A stretch of 64,000 nt of DNA, from NCBI GenBank assembly GCA_036768485.1, contig JAVLUZ010000527.1, positions 310,001-374,000 of the forward strand. The letters are read 5' to 3'. This document shows positions 39,201-58,357 of this stretch, one piece after another (the stretch's first letter is position 1; every line of letters begins with the position of its first letter). A model generated the notes under the pieces. It did not search any database, had not been told where the DNA came from, and saw only the letters and a program-made list of their open reading frames with translations. The stretch is from Mermis nigrescens (taxonomy: Eukaryota; Nematoda; Enoplea; Mermithida; Mermithidae). A program made the position numbers and the translations under genes.

Positions 39201-40688
39201 TAAGCAGACAAGCGTGGTCGGCTGCATAAGAATTTCAACATCAGCGACACAACTTTACGCTGCTCATGCGACCTGATCATTGATCCCTGCTGAACTGACT
39301 TGTCAAATTTAGCGATCGAAACATAGGCGTTGATCAAGGAAATCAAGCACAACTGAAAAAGAAACAAAAACACACAAATACCGCAAATTATTGTCATGCA
39401 CATTCGATACATTTGTGCATATTTTAAATTTTTCGGCAATAGCAGATTACATTGAAATTGCAAGCTCGTAAAAACTGTCCTCAAATTTCACTACTAAATA
39501 CAATGTTACATTCGAAGTACATCAGAAAACGACAAGTATCAAGAAATCTCTATGACTTTTCCTTTACTCCTTGTTTATTGTAGAACAGTTCAGCACGAAC
39601 TAAAAATTTTGGTTAAAATGTAAAACGGCAGTCATACAAAAATACGAATTATCCATCATAACCTCGAAAAAACAGTCTAGTCTTTTAGTAAGAAAGCCAG
39701 AAGCAACATAACTTGAAATACTGGAAAAATCAAGTATGTGTCCAAAATGCGAGATCTTGGTTAAAATTCGTGTGGGGGCAGAACCGATTTCGGGTGGGAT
39801 CATTCATTCATTATTACAAGCCCCTATGAATGAAGCTAGTCGGTACCTATCAAAGAGAAGACCTGTCGGTGTAAACTGAATATGTGCGCAAAAACCTATC
39901 GTAGAAATGATAAAAACACAGAATACAAGTGACGAAAGTCGATGCTATTGCAAACTGTTCAGATAATCAAGGAAGATTATTTTTAAAATAGTCTAGCTAG
40001 CTATAAGGAATTGACAGATATAATCTTATACCCCTTGGCCAGTCAGTTCTACTAACTAAAATCATAGCAAAATACCACGATGGTTAAATTATCCGTAAGA
40101 AAATGAAATTTTGAATTATCCCCTAGAAAATGAAATCATTAGGTAAACCTACTGCTATTGAAATCAAACAACTAATAAATGCTGCTTCATTACAATTAGT
40201 AAGATTCACTGAAGCAAATTTACAAAAATAATATGTTTAGCTAAAGCTATGGAATGTATAACCGTAATGTTGTTTGCAAACCTTTAACTTGAGTACCCAC
40301 CTACTTACAATAATACAATAATTCGCATACGCATTTTGAAAATCGCGTAGATATTGCAAAAGGGCGCTAGTACAAAACAAAAATACAAAACAAAACTTTT
40401 GTGCGACGGTGTGAAACTGATTTAAAGCCGATTAGGGATATAATCAGGATTTCTTGACTATCCGATCAAAAAAACAGAAACTCAAGGGTTTATATTAGTT
40501 TTTCCATCCTCTTGCGTCTTAAAACCTTCTAAAAACCAATTTAATACTATTAATTACGATTTTGCGTATATAGTAATAAAGTTTTGAATGTAATCTTTCC
40601 TGCTTACCTTGAAGGAATCAACACGCTCTATAACGTCATTGCCGATGAACTCTTTGAATATTCTTTCCATCTCGACATTTTTCGACAT
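9165..40688 (-). CDS. ANAPC5: Anaphase-promoting complex subunit 5 (17-exon gene, overall span)
   Basis: APC5 is a TPR-like scaffold subunit of the nuclear APC/C ubiquitin ligase that drives mitotic exit. I assembled it from minus-strand exons: 40608-40688, 39138-39352, 36682-36800, 32979-33168, 32858-32918, 28665-28766, 25847-26046, 24150-24248, 23346-23429, 22341-22498, 19271-19576, 15287-15492, 13422-13520, 11299-11449, 10399-10540, 10216-10334, 9165-9278. The order of conserved segments follows animal APC5: an N-terminal helical part (IGNDVIERVDSFK then LCLISLINAY), FEAFLDEQ, HYLKYLNALR, EQSLRYGPLLLAKLNRSFG, IMFDRSLLNADF, and the C-terminal IQERNHWANKFKEMDENLP. The total is near 815 residues against about 755 in vertebrates. 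Junctions 7/8 and 9/10 disagree in phase, and the entry to exon 12 is ambiguous. The introns are full of DNA transposons. Identity is strong; exact structure at exons 8-10 and 12 is not. Confidence 0.88.
9325..9700. mobile_element. Family A MITE, degenerate
   Basis: Within the last ANAPC5 intron. It has GGGGATTTGGGAGGG and AAATCGAGATTTTCC at one side and CAGAATTCCGATGCTGCGC at the other, the family A order in inverse orientation. Confidence 0.55.
10216..10334 (-). CDS. ANAPC5: ANAPC5 exon 16
   Basis: Acceptor CTTTCTTCTTACAG, donor GTT|GTATGA. It reads RSIADECLVNAISFFRKCSA then SYLEKEAAFSLVNTFSFRV, aligned with vertebrate AIENLNEAKNYFAKVDCKER. Phases agree with both neighbours. If the donor is skipped, the next codon but one is a stop. 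Confidence 0.75.
10399..10540 (-). CDS. ANAPC5: ANAPC5 exon 15
   Basis: Acceptor TCTGTCTTTAAG, donor G|GTAACA. It reads FEMREVDLALHCLDDAEDLL then MATGHLVELGKLSLLKI, matching vertebrate PEQALSLLHMAIEPILADGA. A 64-bp intron leads to exon 16. Confidence 0.8.
10705..10857 (+). other. Small ORF with a 42-bp (14-residue) repeat
   Basis: Inside ANAPC5 intron 14, opposite strand. A 50-codon frame from ATG contains 2.3 copies of a 42-bp unit, read as DWFQKGLVDLENKL then TSFKEGLVSLKNRL then AWL. The 14-residue period is two heptads, so a coiled coil would form if translated. It may only be a minisatellite that happens to be open. No family recognised. Confidence 0.3.
11299..11449 (-). CDS. ANAPC5: ANAPC5 exon 14
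   Basis: Acceptor TTTTTTATTCGCAG, donor CTA|GTGAGC. It reads IALRLAGCFLVAENNFGAAL, QYITDCLSWCADSEYRLIRA, LALRLKAFIL, a clear TPR-like APC5 segment (vertebrate IALPMLLQALALSKEYRLQY). Confidence 0.85.
11610..12010. mobile_element. Family A MITE
   Basis: From CATACATAATCTGGGAGG to GATGTGCATGTC. It carries the family signatures CAAAGGCGTAAAATTTTCGG and GACGCGTATACCG, within ANAPC5 intron 13. Confidence 0.6.
12770..13395. mobile_element. Family A MITE split by a family F insertion
   Basis: It starts CATACATGATCTGGGGG and resumes after 13319 with CACCATTTTTGAGCCC, ending TATGCTGTGCATGTC. The interruption at 13091-13319 is a family F MITE. Confidence 0.65.
13091..13319. mobile_element. Family F MITE nested in family A
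   Basis: TACACGTGGGC at one end and GCCCACCTATG at the other. Flanks GTATTCAC/GTAACCAC are an imperfect 8-bp duplication. Confidence 0.6.
13422..13520 (-). CDS. ANAPC5: ANAPC5 exon 13
   Basis: Acceptor ATCGTTTTCCAG, donor CAG|GTAATC. It reads SATLCLTTGRYEGIAIKLKA then LLRAATNCYFRC, matching vertebrate KAVVLQAQNQMSEAHKLLQK. Phases 2 in, 2 out agree with exons 12 and 14. Confidence 0.8.
13521..15286. other. ANAPC5 intron 12, mostly featureless
   Basis: AT-rich with no clear exon. 14,820-14,950 contains a G-rich repeat fragment (GGGGAAGGTAAATGACC) also seen in simpler form near 24310-24530 and 45000-45210. Confidence 0.4.
15287..15492 (-). CDS. ANAPC5: ANAPC5 exon 12
   Basis: Reads ASSSDLLHKAKIDYDGSRF, NHVLLTEGLIMFDRSLLNAD and WISQVSAVSEEEGQL before donor TG|GTAAGT. 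It aligns with vertebrate KIQFDRAMNDGKYHLADSL. The acceptor is ambiguous: ACAAG at 15493 keeps phase 0 from exon 11, while the stronger CTTACCTTTAG at 15480 would need phase 1. Confidence 0.8.
15690..16440 (+). pseudogene. Degenerate non-LTR retrotransposon (LINE), 3' end
   Basis: Broken reverse-transcriptase-downstream region: FSAHISKLVKQALRTSRMSP, then IEKVQEYFTKRVLGYRYPN, then KLKFLYD and MAYKMFHSAADANVNDFFTL, with stops and frameshifts between. This is the usual pattern of CR1/Jockey-like ORF2 C-termini (KVQ..FT.R..G). The end is AATAAACTTTCAAATTTCAA, a typical simple-repeat LINE tail. It sits inside an ANAPC5 intron, opposite strand. Confidence 0.75.
16763..18985. mobile_element. Large hAT-like element with GGGTACCC subterminal arrays
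   Basis: Ends TAGAGCTGCACGC and GTGTGCAGCTCTA. Flanks ACTGGAC / ACTGGAAC are a near-perfect TSD. Subterminal arrays of GGGTACCCG lie at about 16775-16840 and 18893-18958. Two GC hairpins lie at 18134-18150 and 18222-18238. An inner segment (CGACCCGTTGCTGCGCTA, 17824-17841) recurs inverted in 58358-60110. No intact transposase. Confidence 0.8.
19271..19576 (-). CDS. ANAPC5: ANAPC5 exon 11
   Basis: 102 codons, phase 0 on both sides. It reads LAELVFRSLEFLYG, ISRNFESVCLATLSSLYLAH, GCVEQATLESKKLLAS, ending NLAICRHLK before GTAATG, matching the TPR-like APC5 centre. The acceptor CCCTCCCGTTAG and the first codons (KILDPP) look transposon-derived. Confidence 0.8.
20108..20270. mobile_element. Short CAGGC-type hAT MITE (family E), degenerate end
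   Basis: Starts CAGGCACGTAGCTGACC and follows the family E sequence (CCAAAAATAGCACAAAATAACG). The right end is eroded and no TSD is clear. Confidence 0.6.
21037..21484. mobile_element. Family D MITE (8-bp TSD)
   Basis: TSD ATACAACA/ATACAAGA at 21029-21036 and 21485-21492. Ends CATAGTTTCCC and GGGAATGTATG. GC hairpin at 21327-21341. Lies in ANAPC5 intron 10. Confidence 0.75.
22100..22267. mobile_element. Short hAT MITE, family E (8-bp TSD)
   Basis: 168 bp, perfect TSD ATTCTAAT at 22092-22099 and 22268-22275, ends CAGGCACGTAGC and GATACGTGCTTG. It lies close to the 3' side of ANAPC5 exon 10. Confidence 0.85.
22341..22498 (-). CDS. ANAPC5: ANAPC5 exon 10 (boundaries uncertain)
   Basis: Reads AYYAEGLEPSARNNLKLALS, then CDFAASARFQGLFIHRSMAC, the APC5 stretch aligned with vertebrate DISIAQKTAIWRLYGRSTM. 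The upstream edge could be TTAAG at 22499. The bases just upstream (22506-22555) read LLALQAIFSIASELR in another frame, which also resembles APC5, so an indel is possible. A small exon at 22556-22600 with a 57-bp intron is a further option. The donor may be TTA|GTCGAG or TTA|GTTTTA. Confidence 0.55.
22856..23280. mobile_element. Family A MITE in ANAPC5 intron 9
   Basis: From CATACGTGTTCTTGGG to CACGCTTTACATGTACG, with the CCCCCAGAATTCCCAC terminus typical of the family. Confidence 0.6.
23346..23429 (-). CDS. ANAPC5: ANAPC5 exon 9 (probable)
   Basis: 28 codons between GATTTCAG and AAC|GTAATG, phase 0 on both sides and in phase with exon 8. It reads VEYCSVLREIDPASFVHVFH then SVNSDISN. Length and helical pattern fit the weakly conserved APC5 segment after CLQH. 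The match is modest. Confidence 0.5.
24150..24248 (-). CDS. ANAPC5: ANAPC5 exon 8 (5' edge uncertain)
   Basis: Reads KEQAVAHLKECITKSLEA then TDVSCLQHAM before donor GTAAAC; this matches the vertebrate AELALQEAIRIAQESND / CLQH segment. Possible acceptors are TTTAAG (chosen, phase 0) or TTTCAAAG (phase 1). Neither fits the phase-2 exit of exon 7, so a microexon, an unusual donor or an indel is likely. Confidence 0.7.
25629..25797. mobile_element. Short hAT MITE, family E (8-bp TSD)
   Basis: 169 bp, perfect TSD TTCTCATG at 25621-25628 and 25798-25805, ends CAGGCGCGTA and TACGTGCCTG. It is inserted in an AATTCTCATGCTGTG sequence that looks like the end of a family A element, just downstream of ANAPC5 exon 7. 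Confidence 0.88.
25847..26046 (-). CDS. ANAPC5: ANAPC5 exon 7
   Basis: Reads HYLKYLNALRFGDFDGAEHA, then LHEYFDWKFL, EQSLRYGPLLLAKLNRSFGF: one of the best conserved APC5 stretches. The acceptor lies in a three-copy 16-bp repeat. The only nearby donor is GTATTC, giving phase 2, which does not fit exon 8. A hAT MITE sits 42 bases beyond the donor. Confidence 0.8.
26047..26095. repeat. 16-bp triplication at the exon 7 acceptor
   Basis: Three tandem copies of AAATCCCAACAGACTA (reverse complement of GTCTGTTGGGATTTTAG), so the minus-strand 3' splice site AG is present three times. Confidence 0.85.
26841..28286. mobile_element. hAT-like element with GGCCCC subterminal arrays
   Basis: Perfect TSD ATACATAG at 26833-26840 and 28287-28294. 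Perfect 12-bp terminal repeats TAGAGATGTGCC. GGCCCC arrays at about 26859-26892 and 28198-28274. A family D MITE (27458-27858) is nested inside. 1,446 bp; no intact transposase. Confidence 0.9.
27458..27858. mobile_element. Family D MITE nested in the GGCCCC element
   Basis: TSD GGTCAGAC/AGTCAGAC at 27450-27457 and 27859-27866. Ends CACACATTCCTATAG and GGGAAACTATG. Confidence 0.78.
28665..28766 (-). CDS. ANAPC5: ANAPC5 exon 6
   Basis: 34 codons, phase 0 on both sides, acceptor ATTCTTTGCAG, donor ATA|GTGAGA. It reads INLLHKTPSKAASYF, then ERLLSEASSIPYSTDI, and continues into HYLKYLNALR of exon 7, as in the vertebrate AEAHYLSYLNNLR region. Confidence 0.8.
28955..29345. mobile_element. Family A MITE, degenerate
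   Basis: Shares CCCCAGAATTTTCC, TTTTAAGCGTTTTTAGCG and GACGCGTACC segments with the other family A copies; ends are eroded. Confidence 0.5.
31025..31426. mobile_element. Family A MITE (8-bp TSD)
   Basis: 402 bp, perfect TSD GTCCCGCC at 31017-31024 and 31427-31434, terminal repeats CATACATG/CATGTATG. GC hairpin at 31226-31238. Reference copy of the family. Confidence 0.88.
31663..32068. mobile_element. Family A MITE (8-bp TSD), second copy
   Basis: 406 bp, perfect TSD GTTACAAG at 31655-31662 and 32069-32076. It is nearly identical to 31025-31426, so it is a recent, independent insertion rather than a duplication (different TSD). Confidence 0.88.
32858..32918 (-). CDS. ANAPC5: ANAPC5 exon 5
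   Basis: 20 codons between acceptor ACGTTTAG and donor GTAAGT, reading VLADKSASSMQDFEAFLDEQ, which matches the APC5 motif with FFLSQQ in vertebrates. It is separated from exon 4 by a 60-bp intron. Confidence 0.8.
32979..33168 (-). CDS. ANAPC5: ANAPC5 exon 4
   Basis: Acceptor TTCAATTTTCAG, donor TTA|GTATTA. It starts GHFVRKVRLTLKKSSLTEL and ends DEREKETY. Without a splice here a stop (TAG) follows at once. Removing the next 60 bases keeps the frame and joins a conserved segment. Confidence 0.8.
34211..34622. mobile_element. hAT MITE, family B (8-bp TSD)
   Basis: Perfect TSD ATGCACAA at 34203-34210 and 34623-34630. Ends CAGTGTTTTTTGTA and TACAAAAAACACTG. The target is the CATGCACAACATGG end of a family A-like sequence. 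Confidence 0.9.
35894..36381. mobile_element. CAGGC-type hAT element (8-bp TSD)
   Basis: TSD CATTTTTA at 35886-35893 and 36382-36389. Ends CAGGCACATAGCTG and CAGCTACGTGCCTA. 488 bp, a longer relative of the 168-bp family E. Confidence 0.78.
36682..36800 (-). CDS. ANAPC5: ANAPC5 exon 3
   Basis: Acceptor GATTTTTCAG, donor CAG|GTGATC. It reads LLSMTEDFNAFLSLIDDLRT then IFDAEDRDERILIQSNSFT, matching the APC5 segment that precedes the conserved phenylalanine-leucine-arginine helix. Phases 2 in, 1 out agree with both neighbours. Confidence 0.85.
37055..37502. mobile_element. hAT MITE, family B (8-bp TSD)
   Basis: Perfect TSD CTGACGTC at 37047-37054 and 37503-37510. Ends AAGTGTTTTTTTATATTCGG and ACAAAAAAAACACTG. 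GC hairpin at 37187-37201. Lies in ANAPC5 intron 2. Confidence 0.88.
37511..39137. other. ANAPC5 intron 2, remaining part
   Basis: Mostly unique AT-rich sequence. A GC hairpin variant (AGCGCGAAGCGCC) lies near 38176, and TTAGCACG-type repeats near 38255-38330 resemble the element at 55548-55860. No exon seen. Confidence 0.4.
39138..39352 (-). CDS. ANAPC5: ANAPC5 exon 2
   Basis: Acceptor TTTCTTTTTCAG, donor GTAAGT. It reads LCLISLINAYVSIAKF, then VVSLMLKFLCSRPRLSAYQL and LKAALPAIIFEKMCS. The overlapping GTGAGT four bases upstream would break the frame of exon 3, so GTAAGT is chosen. The exit is phase 2. Confidence 0.85.
40608..40688 (-). CDS. ANAPC5: ANAPC5 exon 1 (start codon)
   Basis: 27 codons from ATG at 40686-40688 to AAG before a GTAAGC donor. 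It reads MSKNVEMERIFKEFIG then NDVIERVDSFK, equivalent to the vertebrate stretch ending in TPYK. A second in-frame ATG seven codons in could also start translation. A 3' splice site (TTATTTCAG) at 40715 shows that the 5'UTR is spliced. The exit is phase 0. Confidence 0.85.
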
Positions 40689-40917
40689 TTTCGAACTTCT
40701 TCAAATAGGAACCCCTGAAATAATTTTAATCTAACTTTATGCGAAAACCATATAAATGAACCAATGAAGCTAATCCAGTATAAATCAGGGCGATAGGAAC
40801 AACATCTAAATCAAGAAAGCTATAGATGAATCTAGTTATAAATCCTGTCTTCTACTTACCAATCGTAAGAAAGTTTGGGCCAAAAATTACAAAAACTACG
40901 GCTATTCGAGGCCTGGA

Positions 40918-40925
40918 CTTTTATA
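40918..40925 (-). promoter_or_regulatory. Putative ANAPC5 TATA box
   Basis: TATAAAAG on the minus strand, about 60 bases upstream of a GTAAGT donor at 40851-40859 that ends a short non-coding first exon (low edge 40860). The next 3' splice site is at 40715. Spacing suggests transcription starts near 40890. No transcript evidence is available. Confidence 0.4.
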
Positions 40926-42416
40926 TGAAATTCTATAGTGTCAATCTGATGAGCAAACCAGCATAGACGTGTATGCGGACCCGTATCCAGGATTCGGCCA
41001 AGAGGAGGGGAGCGGAATCAAGATGAATTGATATTTATCTCTGAAAATTCGTTAAAATAGCTCGCGACCACATTCTTCGACGTTTTTCGATATGCTCTAT
41101 CCATTAACATCATAAAATTCGATTAAAAAAAAATCTTCTCACTAAGTGTCGTTTCTTGGTCGCGCTTAAGCCAAAATTATGGAAAATACTTCAAATCCGG
41201 CGCGAAGCGCCTGAAATTCGAAGATTTCACGGCAATGACATACAATTTTTCCATTTTTTCGTGCGTTATCTCGCCTTTCAGAAATTTTTCAGCCGAGCCC
41301 CGCATGTAGATACATACCTCCCTTGTAAATCTCGAAGTTGGTCGTCCCACCATCTCCCACAAAGCTAGAAAATTTGTGACCGCCTAAGTTTGAAAAAATT
41401 GAATTTTTCAGCCGTTTTTTAAGTGTTTTTTTAGGCCTTTTTGGAGATCATTTACCACTTCCCTTAAAATGGGCGGGGACACCCCACCCAAAATTTGGAG
41501 CCTTTACACGTATATTGAGGAGAGGAGTATTATTCCCCTGACGTTTAACAAACTGACACTTATATATAGCCATTTCGGTCATAAAAACAACGCTACAGCC
41601 TTTTGAACTCATAAAAATAGTCTTTCTTGGACTGAAAAACCTACCGTGTGAGTTCAGATAAGCAATATTTTCTTCTGAGTTTCAAAGGAATATACGAGTC
41701 TACACATTTCCTGGACATTAAAGAGCTATATAACCATACATGGGCAGCAACAAAATTCTTAGGGTCCGACGGCCAAATTGCCGAAAATTCAATTCTAGAG
41801 GTCTGCCGATTTAGAGGGTCTTTCGATTATGCGGGGGTCCAGATCCCCATTTTTAGTCCAACATTCTATATAGCAATGCTCGTGAGCTCAAAAATGTTAT
41901 ACATTTGCCACAAAAGCTTAAAACGCTGATTTTAGAGCGATAACGTCTGCTGTAGAATCGTTTTTTATTAAACACTTACTTGGCTATTTCCAAATTTTTT
42001 GTTCTACTCCCTCCCCTGAAAGCTTGACCCCGCACCTATACTACACGAATGATTAGACGAAAAACTGTGTAATAATTTCCTAGTTGATAATTCACCATAA
42101 TTTATTTTTCACGAATTAATCGATTCATCTGGTGAGGCATACAAAAATGCACATACGAGGAAATTTCCTTATATTGGAAAACTAGCAAAGCCGATCGCAC
42201 TGATTTATTAACAAAAATCGATTTATATACAGGAAATAACTAAATGGATGAGACGATCGATCGGAGCATCAATTACGTTACTAAATATAACGAGCTCAAT
42301 AACACGTCGCCAAATGTGCAGTGAAAATTAAAATTTGACGAAGGCAAACACGTCGCCAAGTGCGCTATTCCAGTAATTCAAGGATCAAATCAGCAAGCAC
42401 CAAAATATATTAGGGG

Positions 42417-42834
42417 CACACATTCCCATAGAGGGGTGAGGGGGGAGGGGTATTACCCCCACCTCAGGGTTCGAGACTTGAATCACTGTCGAACGATTTT
42501 GAGCTATCAAACATTTTCTGCATGATTTTTGGGTACAAAAATAGTGAAGATGTAAAAAAAATTTCGGACTCAAAAATACTTAGAATGAACTTAAAATGAT
42601 CTGAAAAGCGAAGTTTTTCGAAGAATTCTTATATTTTTTACTCACAAGAGTGACGAAACTAAACAGAACGGGACAAAAAGTAGTTAAAAATGCAGTTTTT
42701 CACATTTAAACATGCTATACAGGATGTTTTAGCCATTTTTCATATTTGGCCTACAAAAATGGCTACTCTAAATTTAGTGGTCCTAAATTTTAGGATTTCA
42801 CTCCCATTTGAACTTTCGACATTGGGAAACTATG
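42417..42834. mobile_element. Family D MITE (8-bp TSD)
   Basis: TSD ATTAGGGG/TTTAGGGG at 42409-42416 and 42835-42842. Ends CACACATTCCCATAG and GGGAAACTATG. Confidence 0.75.
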
Positions 42835-42839
42835 TTTAG

Positions 42840-43195
42840 GGGGTTTCACCCAGAGAAAGCTTTTCAACCCCAGTCCCCTCAAATCGCGATTTTCCAAGTT
42901 TCCGAAAAATTCGTAGAAAAAGTGCTGTTTTGAGTGATTTTAGCCATATCTATTTGCTCAAAAGTGTCAAATATTCGGCGATAGGCGCCATAAACTCAAT
43001 TTTTGGCTATATTATGTTGAATTTAATCGAATTATTTCTTGATTTTTTAAATGTTCTTGTTTTAATGCTCTAGAAAGATAGAGCATCGTCAGAGACGCCA
43101 AGAACGATGTTTTTGACGCGTATCCATCATCTTGAGCCCAACTAAGGCACTTAAAATTTCACTTCCCATCCCGAATTCCCATACTGTGCAAGTCT
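42840..43195. mobile_element. Family A MITE
   Basis: Begins GGGGGTTTCACCC and ends AATTCCCATACTGTGCA, with GCTCTAGAAAGATAGAGCATCG in the middle. It abuts the family D element. Confidence 0.6.
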
Positions 43196-44758
43196 AATGA
43201 TCACACTTTCAGTTCTACCAATCGAAATGTCAGGGGTGCATGCCATGCCACAGAAACGCGCAGAGCAACGTCCTTGTACATGTAACGAAATTATCATTAG
43301 AAACGATATTGACCGATAAAACTCGTTTTGCGGCAAGTAAAGCCTACTTTTTGCCTGCTTACATCTAGTTACGGTTAGATTCGACTGTTGTAATCGATTC
43401 TTGGATTCGTAATAATTAGCAGAAGAAACCAATGATCTTACTTGTTGCCTAAGAGTTCAATATTTGAAAAATCGACAAATCAATGAAAACAGTGCAGAAC
43501 ATTCAGAAACAATGATGCAATATGTAAACATATCTAGCGAAATCAACTTATGTTGCTGAACTTGAAATTTAAATTAAATTTAAAATTAAATTTTGATTAA
43601 ATTTAAATTTTAAATTAAATTAAATTCCCTAGCTTATTCATAAAGATGAAATTCAAACTTTTCGAAACACCTTTATTTGCTTTTAATTTGGCTATTAAAA
43701 ATGACGTTTTTTGGACGCGTTTGAGATGAACTCATGAAATATATTCATACTACGGCGCGAAGCGCCGAAAATTTGGTGATTTTTCAATGAAAAGATGATA
43801 ATTTCCATCATTTTCCATGCATTATCTTACCTTTCCAAAATAATTTTTGGGCAAAGAATGAGGTCACCCCCGCCCCCTGCGCACGCCCATGCATATCTAC
43901 AGGCTTGCAGCCAAAGGGAGGGGCGTTGCTTTCTCCCAAAACAAGAAAAAGTTTCGTTTCTCACAAGGGCCCCCACAAAGGAAGAAATGAAATATTCTCG
44001 AAGTACATTTAAAAGGTCGCCAAAACAGGCTTTTTGCGTACTTACGAGTTAGTAAACGCAAAATTTTGCGGCGCTTCAAGCCTATTAATTGTTCCGGTAT
44101 AGTTTTTGTCCTTTGAACCATTTTAGAGAAAATGTCAAATTTTTCCGATGCTTCGCGCCAAATCACTAATTTTCTGGTCGTTTTTCTTTGCAGAGCACAA
44201 AAATTTAGTTAAGATACGAAACGTTAAGAAATTGTGTATGGAATGAATGATGAGAAATCAGTTGTCGGATAGTTTAAGCAATAATTTTTTGGGTATAAGT
44301 ATGAAATAAACTTAAAAATGATCAGAATCTTTTGAAATTTTTCTTCACCATTGTATAGAGCTCGTTGAGAAACATTCAAAAATGCCCTTATTTCTGACTG
44401 CCCCCAAATTGTTCTCGAGACATATGACTTTCAAAACTTTTTTCCCTCCAGAAATAAAATCCTAGCTACGGGCCTTTGCACTAAATAACTAAATTAAACA
44501 TTTTGGCGTCTGAAACGGCTAAATTGCGCCGCAAAACGTGGGCAATAAGCGAATATAACTCAAATGCGTCGTACACGAGGACAAAAAAAACGTGTTTAAA
44601 CTACATACCTACTTAAATCATGTTTTTTATGGAATAAGTACAATTAAATCAATAAGCATTCAAAAGAGCAAAGTAACAACGTAAACGCAAAATTGAGCGC
44701 CGAACAAATGAACGAAACGCAAAATATGACATCAAACAAATTTAAGCGGCTCGGGCAT

Positions 44759-56638
<11,880 letters not shown>

Positions 56639-56817
56639 AGCGCCGCTTGTATATCAGACAAAAAATAAAGTGGTAGAATATTAAAAAGCAAAAGTGCGGC
56701 GTAAAGAGAGAGCTCGTCACGAAATTACTATTAACTTCCAAAAAACAATAGATAAAATACTTAATAATAGTAGCGAAATATTTTAAAAATAATAATAATA
56801 ACAATAATAACCCAGCA

Positions 56818-57434
56818 CACTGTTTTTCTGTTTTAATCCCTTCGTACATCTACAAAGATCTCCGGAAAAGTCTTTGTACGAGCGAAAATTTTCTTTACAT
56901 ATTATATATACATAGATGATGCTATTAAATATACACATTTTTACATACTACTAGATTGTTGATCAGTAACCCGCACGCTTCACAAGAAGTCTTACTTTGT
57001 TCTATGCAAATCCAAGAGTCTTGGGTGAAATTTACACATGAAATAATACAGCGATTGCAATATGCTGACTGAATCTCATAATAGAGACCAATTTTATTAT
57101 GAATTTAATGCAACGCAAAGATAAAAAGTCAATTTTATCTTCAAACAGCAGAAAACAGTGCAAAGTTGTTTAATACTTCCTTTTTTCTGCATTATATCTT
57201 TATAAAACAGTAGAGATAGATGTAAAAGATGCTTAAGTCTGTACAAAGATGCATAAAGATAGATTTTAGAGTGTTTAATGCCCGCGCTTGGAACTAAATA
57301 GAATGTAATTATGATATTTGGCGCTAAGCGCCGGAAATTTTTCGCCCCAAAAAGTCTTTGTACATCGTACAAGGATCACTCCGAAAATCTTTGTACGAGC
57401 ATCGAAATCTTTGTCTCGTACAAAAAAAACAGCG
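56818..57434. mobile_element. hAT element, family B-like (8-bp TSD)
   Basis: TSD ACCCAGCA/ACTCAGCA at 56810-56817 and 57435-57442. Ends CACTGTTTTTCTG and CAAAAAAAACAGCG with CTTTGTACGAG blocks at both ends. GC hairpin variant at 57320-57332. It sits about 170 bp upstream of the HP1 start codon. Confidence 0.7.
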
Positions 57435-57719
57435 ACTCAGCAGTAACCACGAAATTGAGTGCGTAATAGCCCTTAAGTTTTTCTAAAAATTGTTAATCCT
57501 ACGTTATATTTAATATAAGGAGCCATCGTATGTTAAGAAAGTAATGCAAAACGTACAACGACGTCCAATGTTATAACGTAGGCCGAACAATCCTTAAGAA
57601 TTGTATTCAGATTTCGCGGGAAAAAATAATAGAATATCAAGCAGACAAGCTACAGATCAAAATTTTGAGTGGAGGCAGCCGACCATTTTCAGGGAGAGAC
57701 ACACAAGGGCAGGCCTGTA

Positions 57720-58278
57720 GCTAAGGGGGTCCAGCCCCCCAGCGAAATCGAATAAAAATTTTTGTTTTTCACAACGGTCTTCCAAAGGGAGGAATAAAAA
57801 TTCTCGAAGTGAGTTAAAACGGTCGCCAAAACAGGTTCTTTGCGTACTTTTAAGCTAGTAAACACAAAATTTTGCGGCACTTCACGCCGGATTTATTGTT
57901 TCTGTATAGTTTTCTCTTTTAAACCGTTCAAATTTGAGTTAGACATAAAAAAATGTCTAATTTTTCGCCGAATCATTATTTTTTGGTTTTTCTCTTTGCA
58001 GAGCACAAAGATTGAGTACAAATACGAAAAGTTAAGAAATTGTAAATTGTTTATGGACTGGACGATAATATATCAGTTGCACTGGTAGTTTAAGTGATAG
58101 ATTTTTTGCGTACGAGCATGGGATAAACTGAAAACAGTTAAAACTTTTTTTATAAATTTTTTAATTATTGTGTAGAGCTGGATGAGAAACGTTCAAAAAT
58201 GCCCTTATTTTTGACTGTCCCTAAGGATTCTCGAAATTTTTTGCCTTCCCCCCAAATAACATCCTTGCTACCGGCCTG
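57720..58278. mobile_element. CAGGCCTG-type element (family H), copy 1
   Basis: CAGGCCTGTAGC to GCTACCGGCCTG, with weak TSD CACAAGGG/CACATAGG. It is part of a unit duplicated at 60152-60731, where the sequence is nearly identical. Confidence 0.65.
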
Positions 58279-58357
58279 CACATAGGGCATATGGGGTGAG
58301 AGGGGAATTACCCTCACCTACGGTTTTAAGCTACAGATCAAAATTTTGAGTGGAGGT

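Larger units (their letters stand above)
40926..44758. other. Intergenic region between ANAPC5 promoter and HP1 3' end
   Basis: No gene seen. It holds repeat fragments: a palindrome-bearing repeat near 41000-41340, a repeat at 41520-41660 also found around 30850-30945 and 32318-32360, a delimited MITE at 42417-42834, a CATGCACA-type MITE at 42840-43195, an AT-rich run at 43545-43625, and a CAGGC-type element around 43900-44475. Confidence 0.6.
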
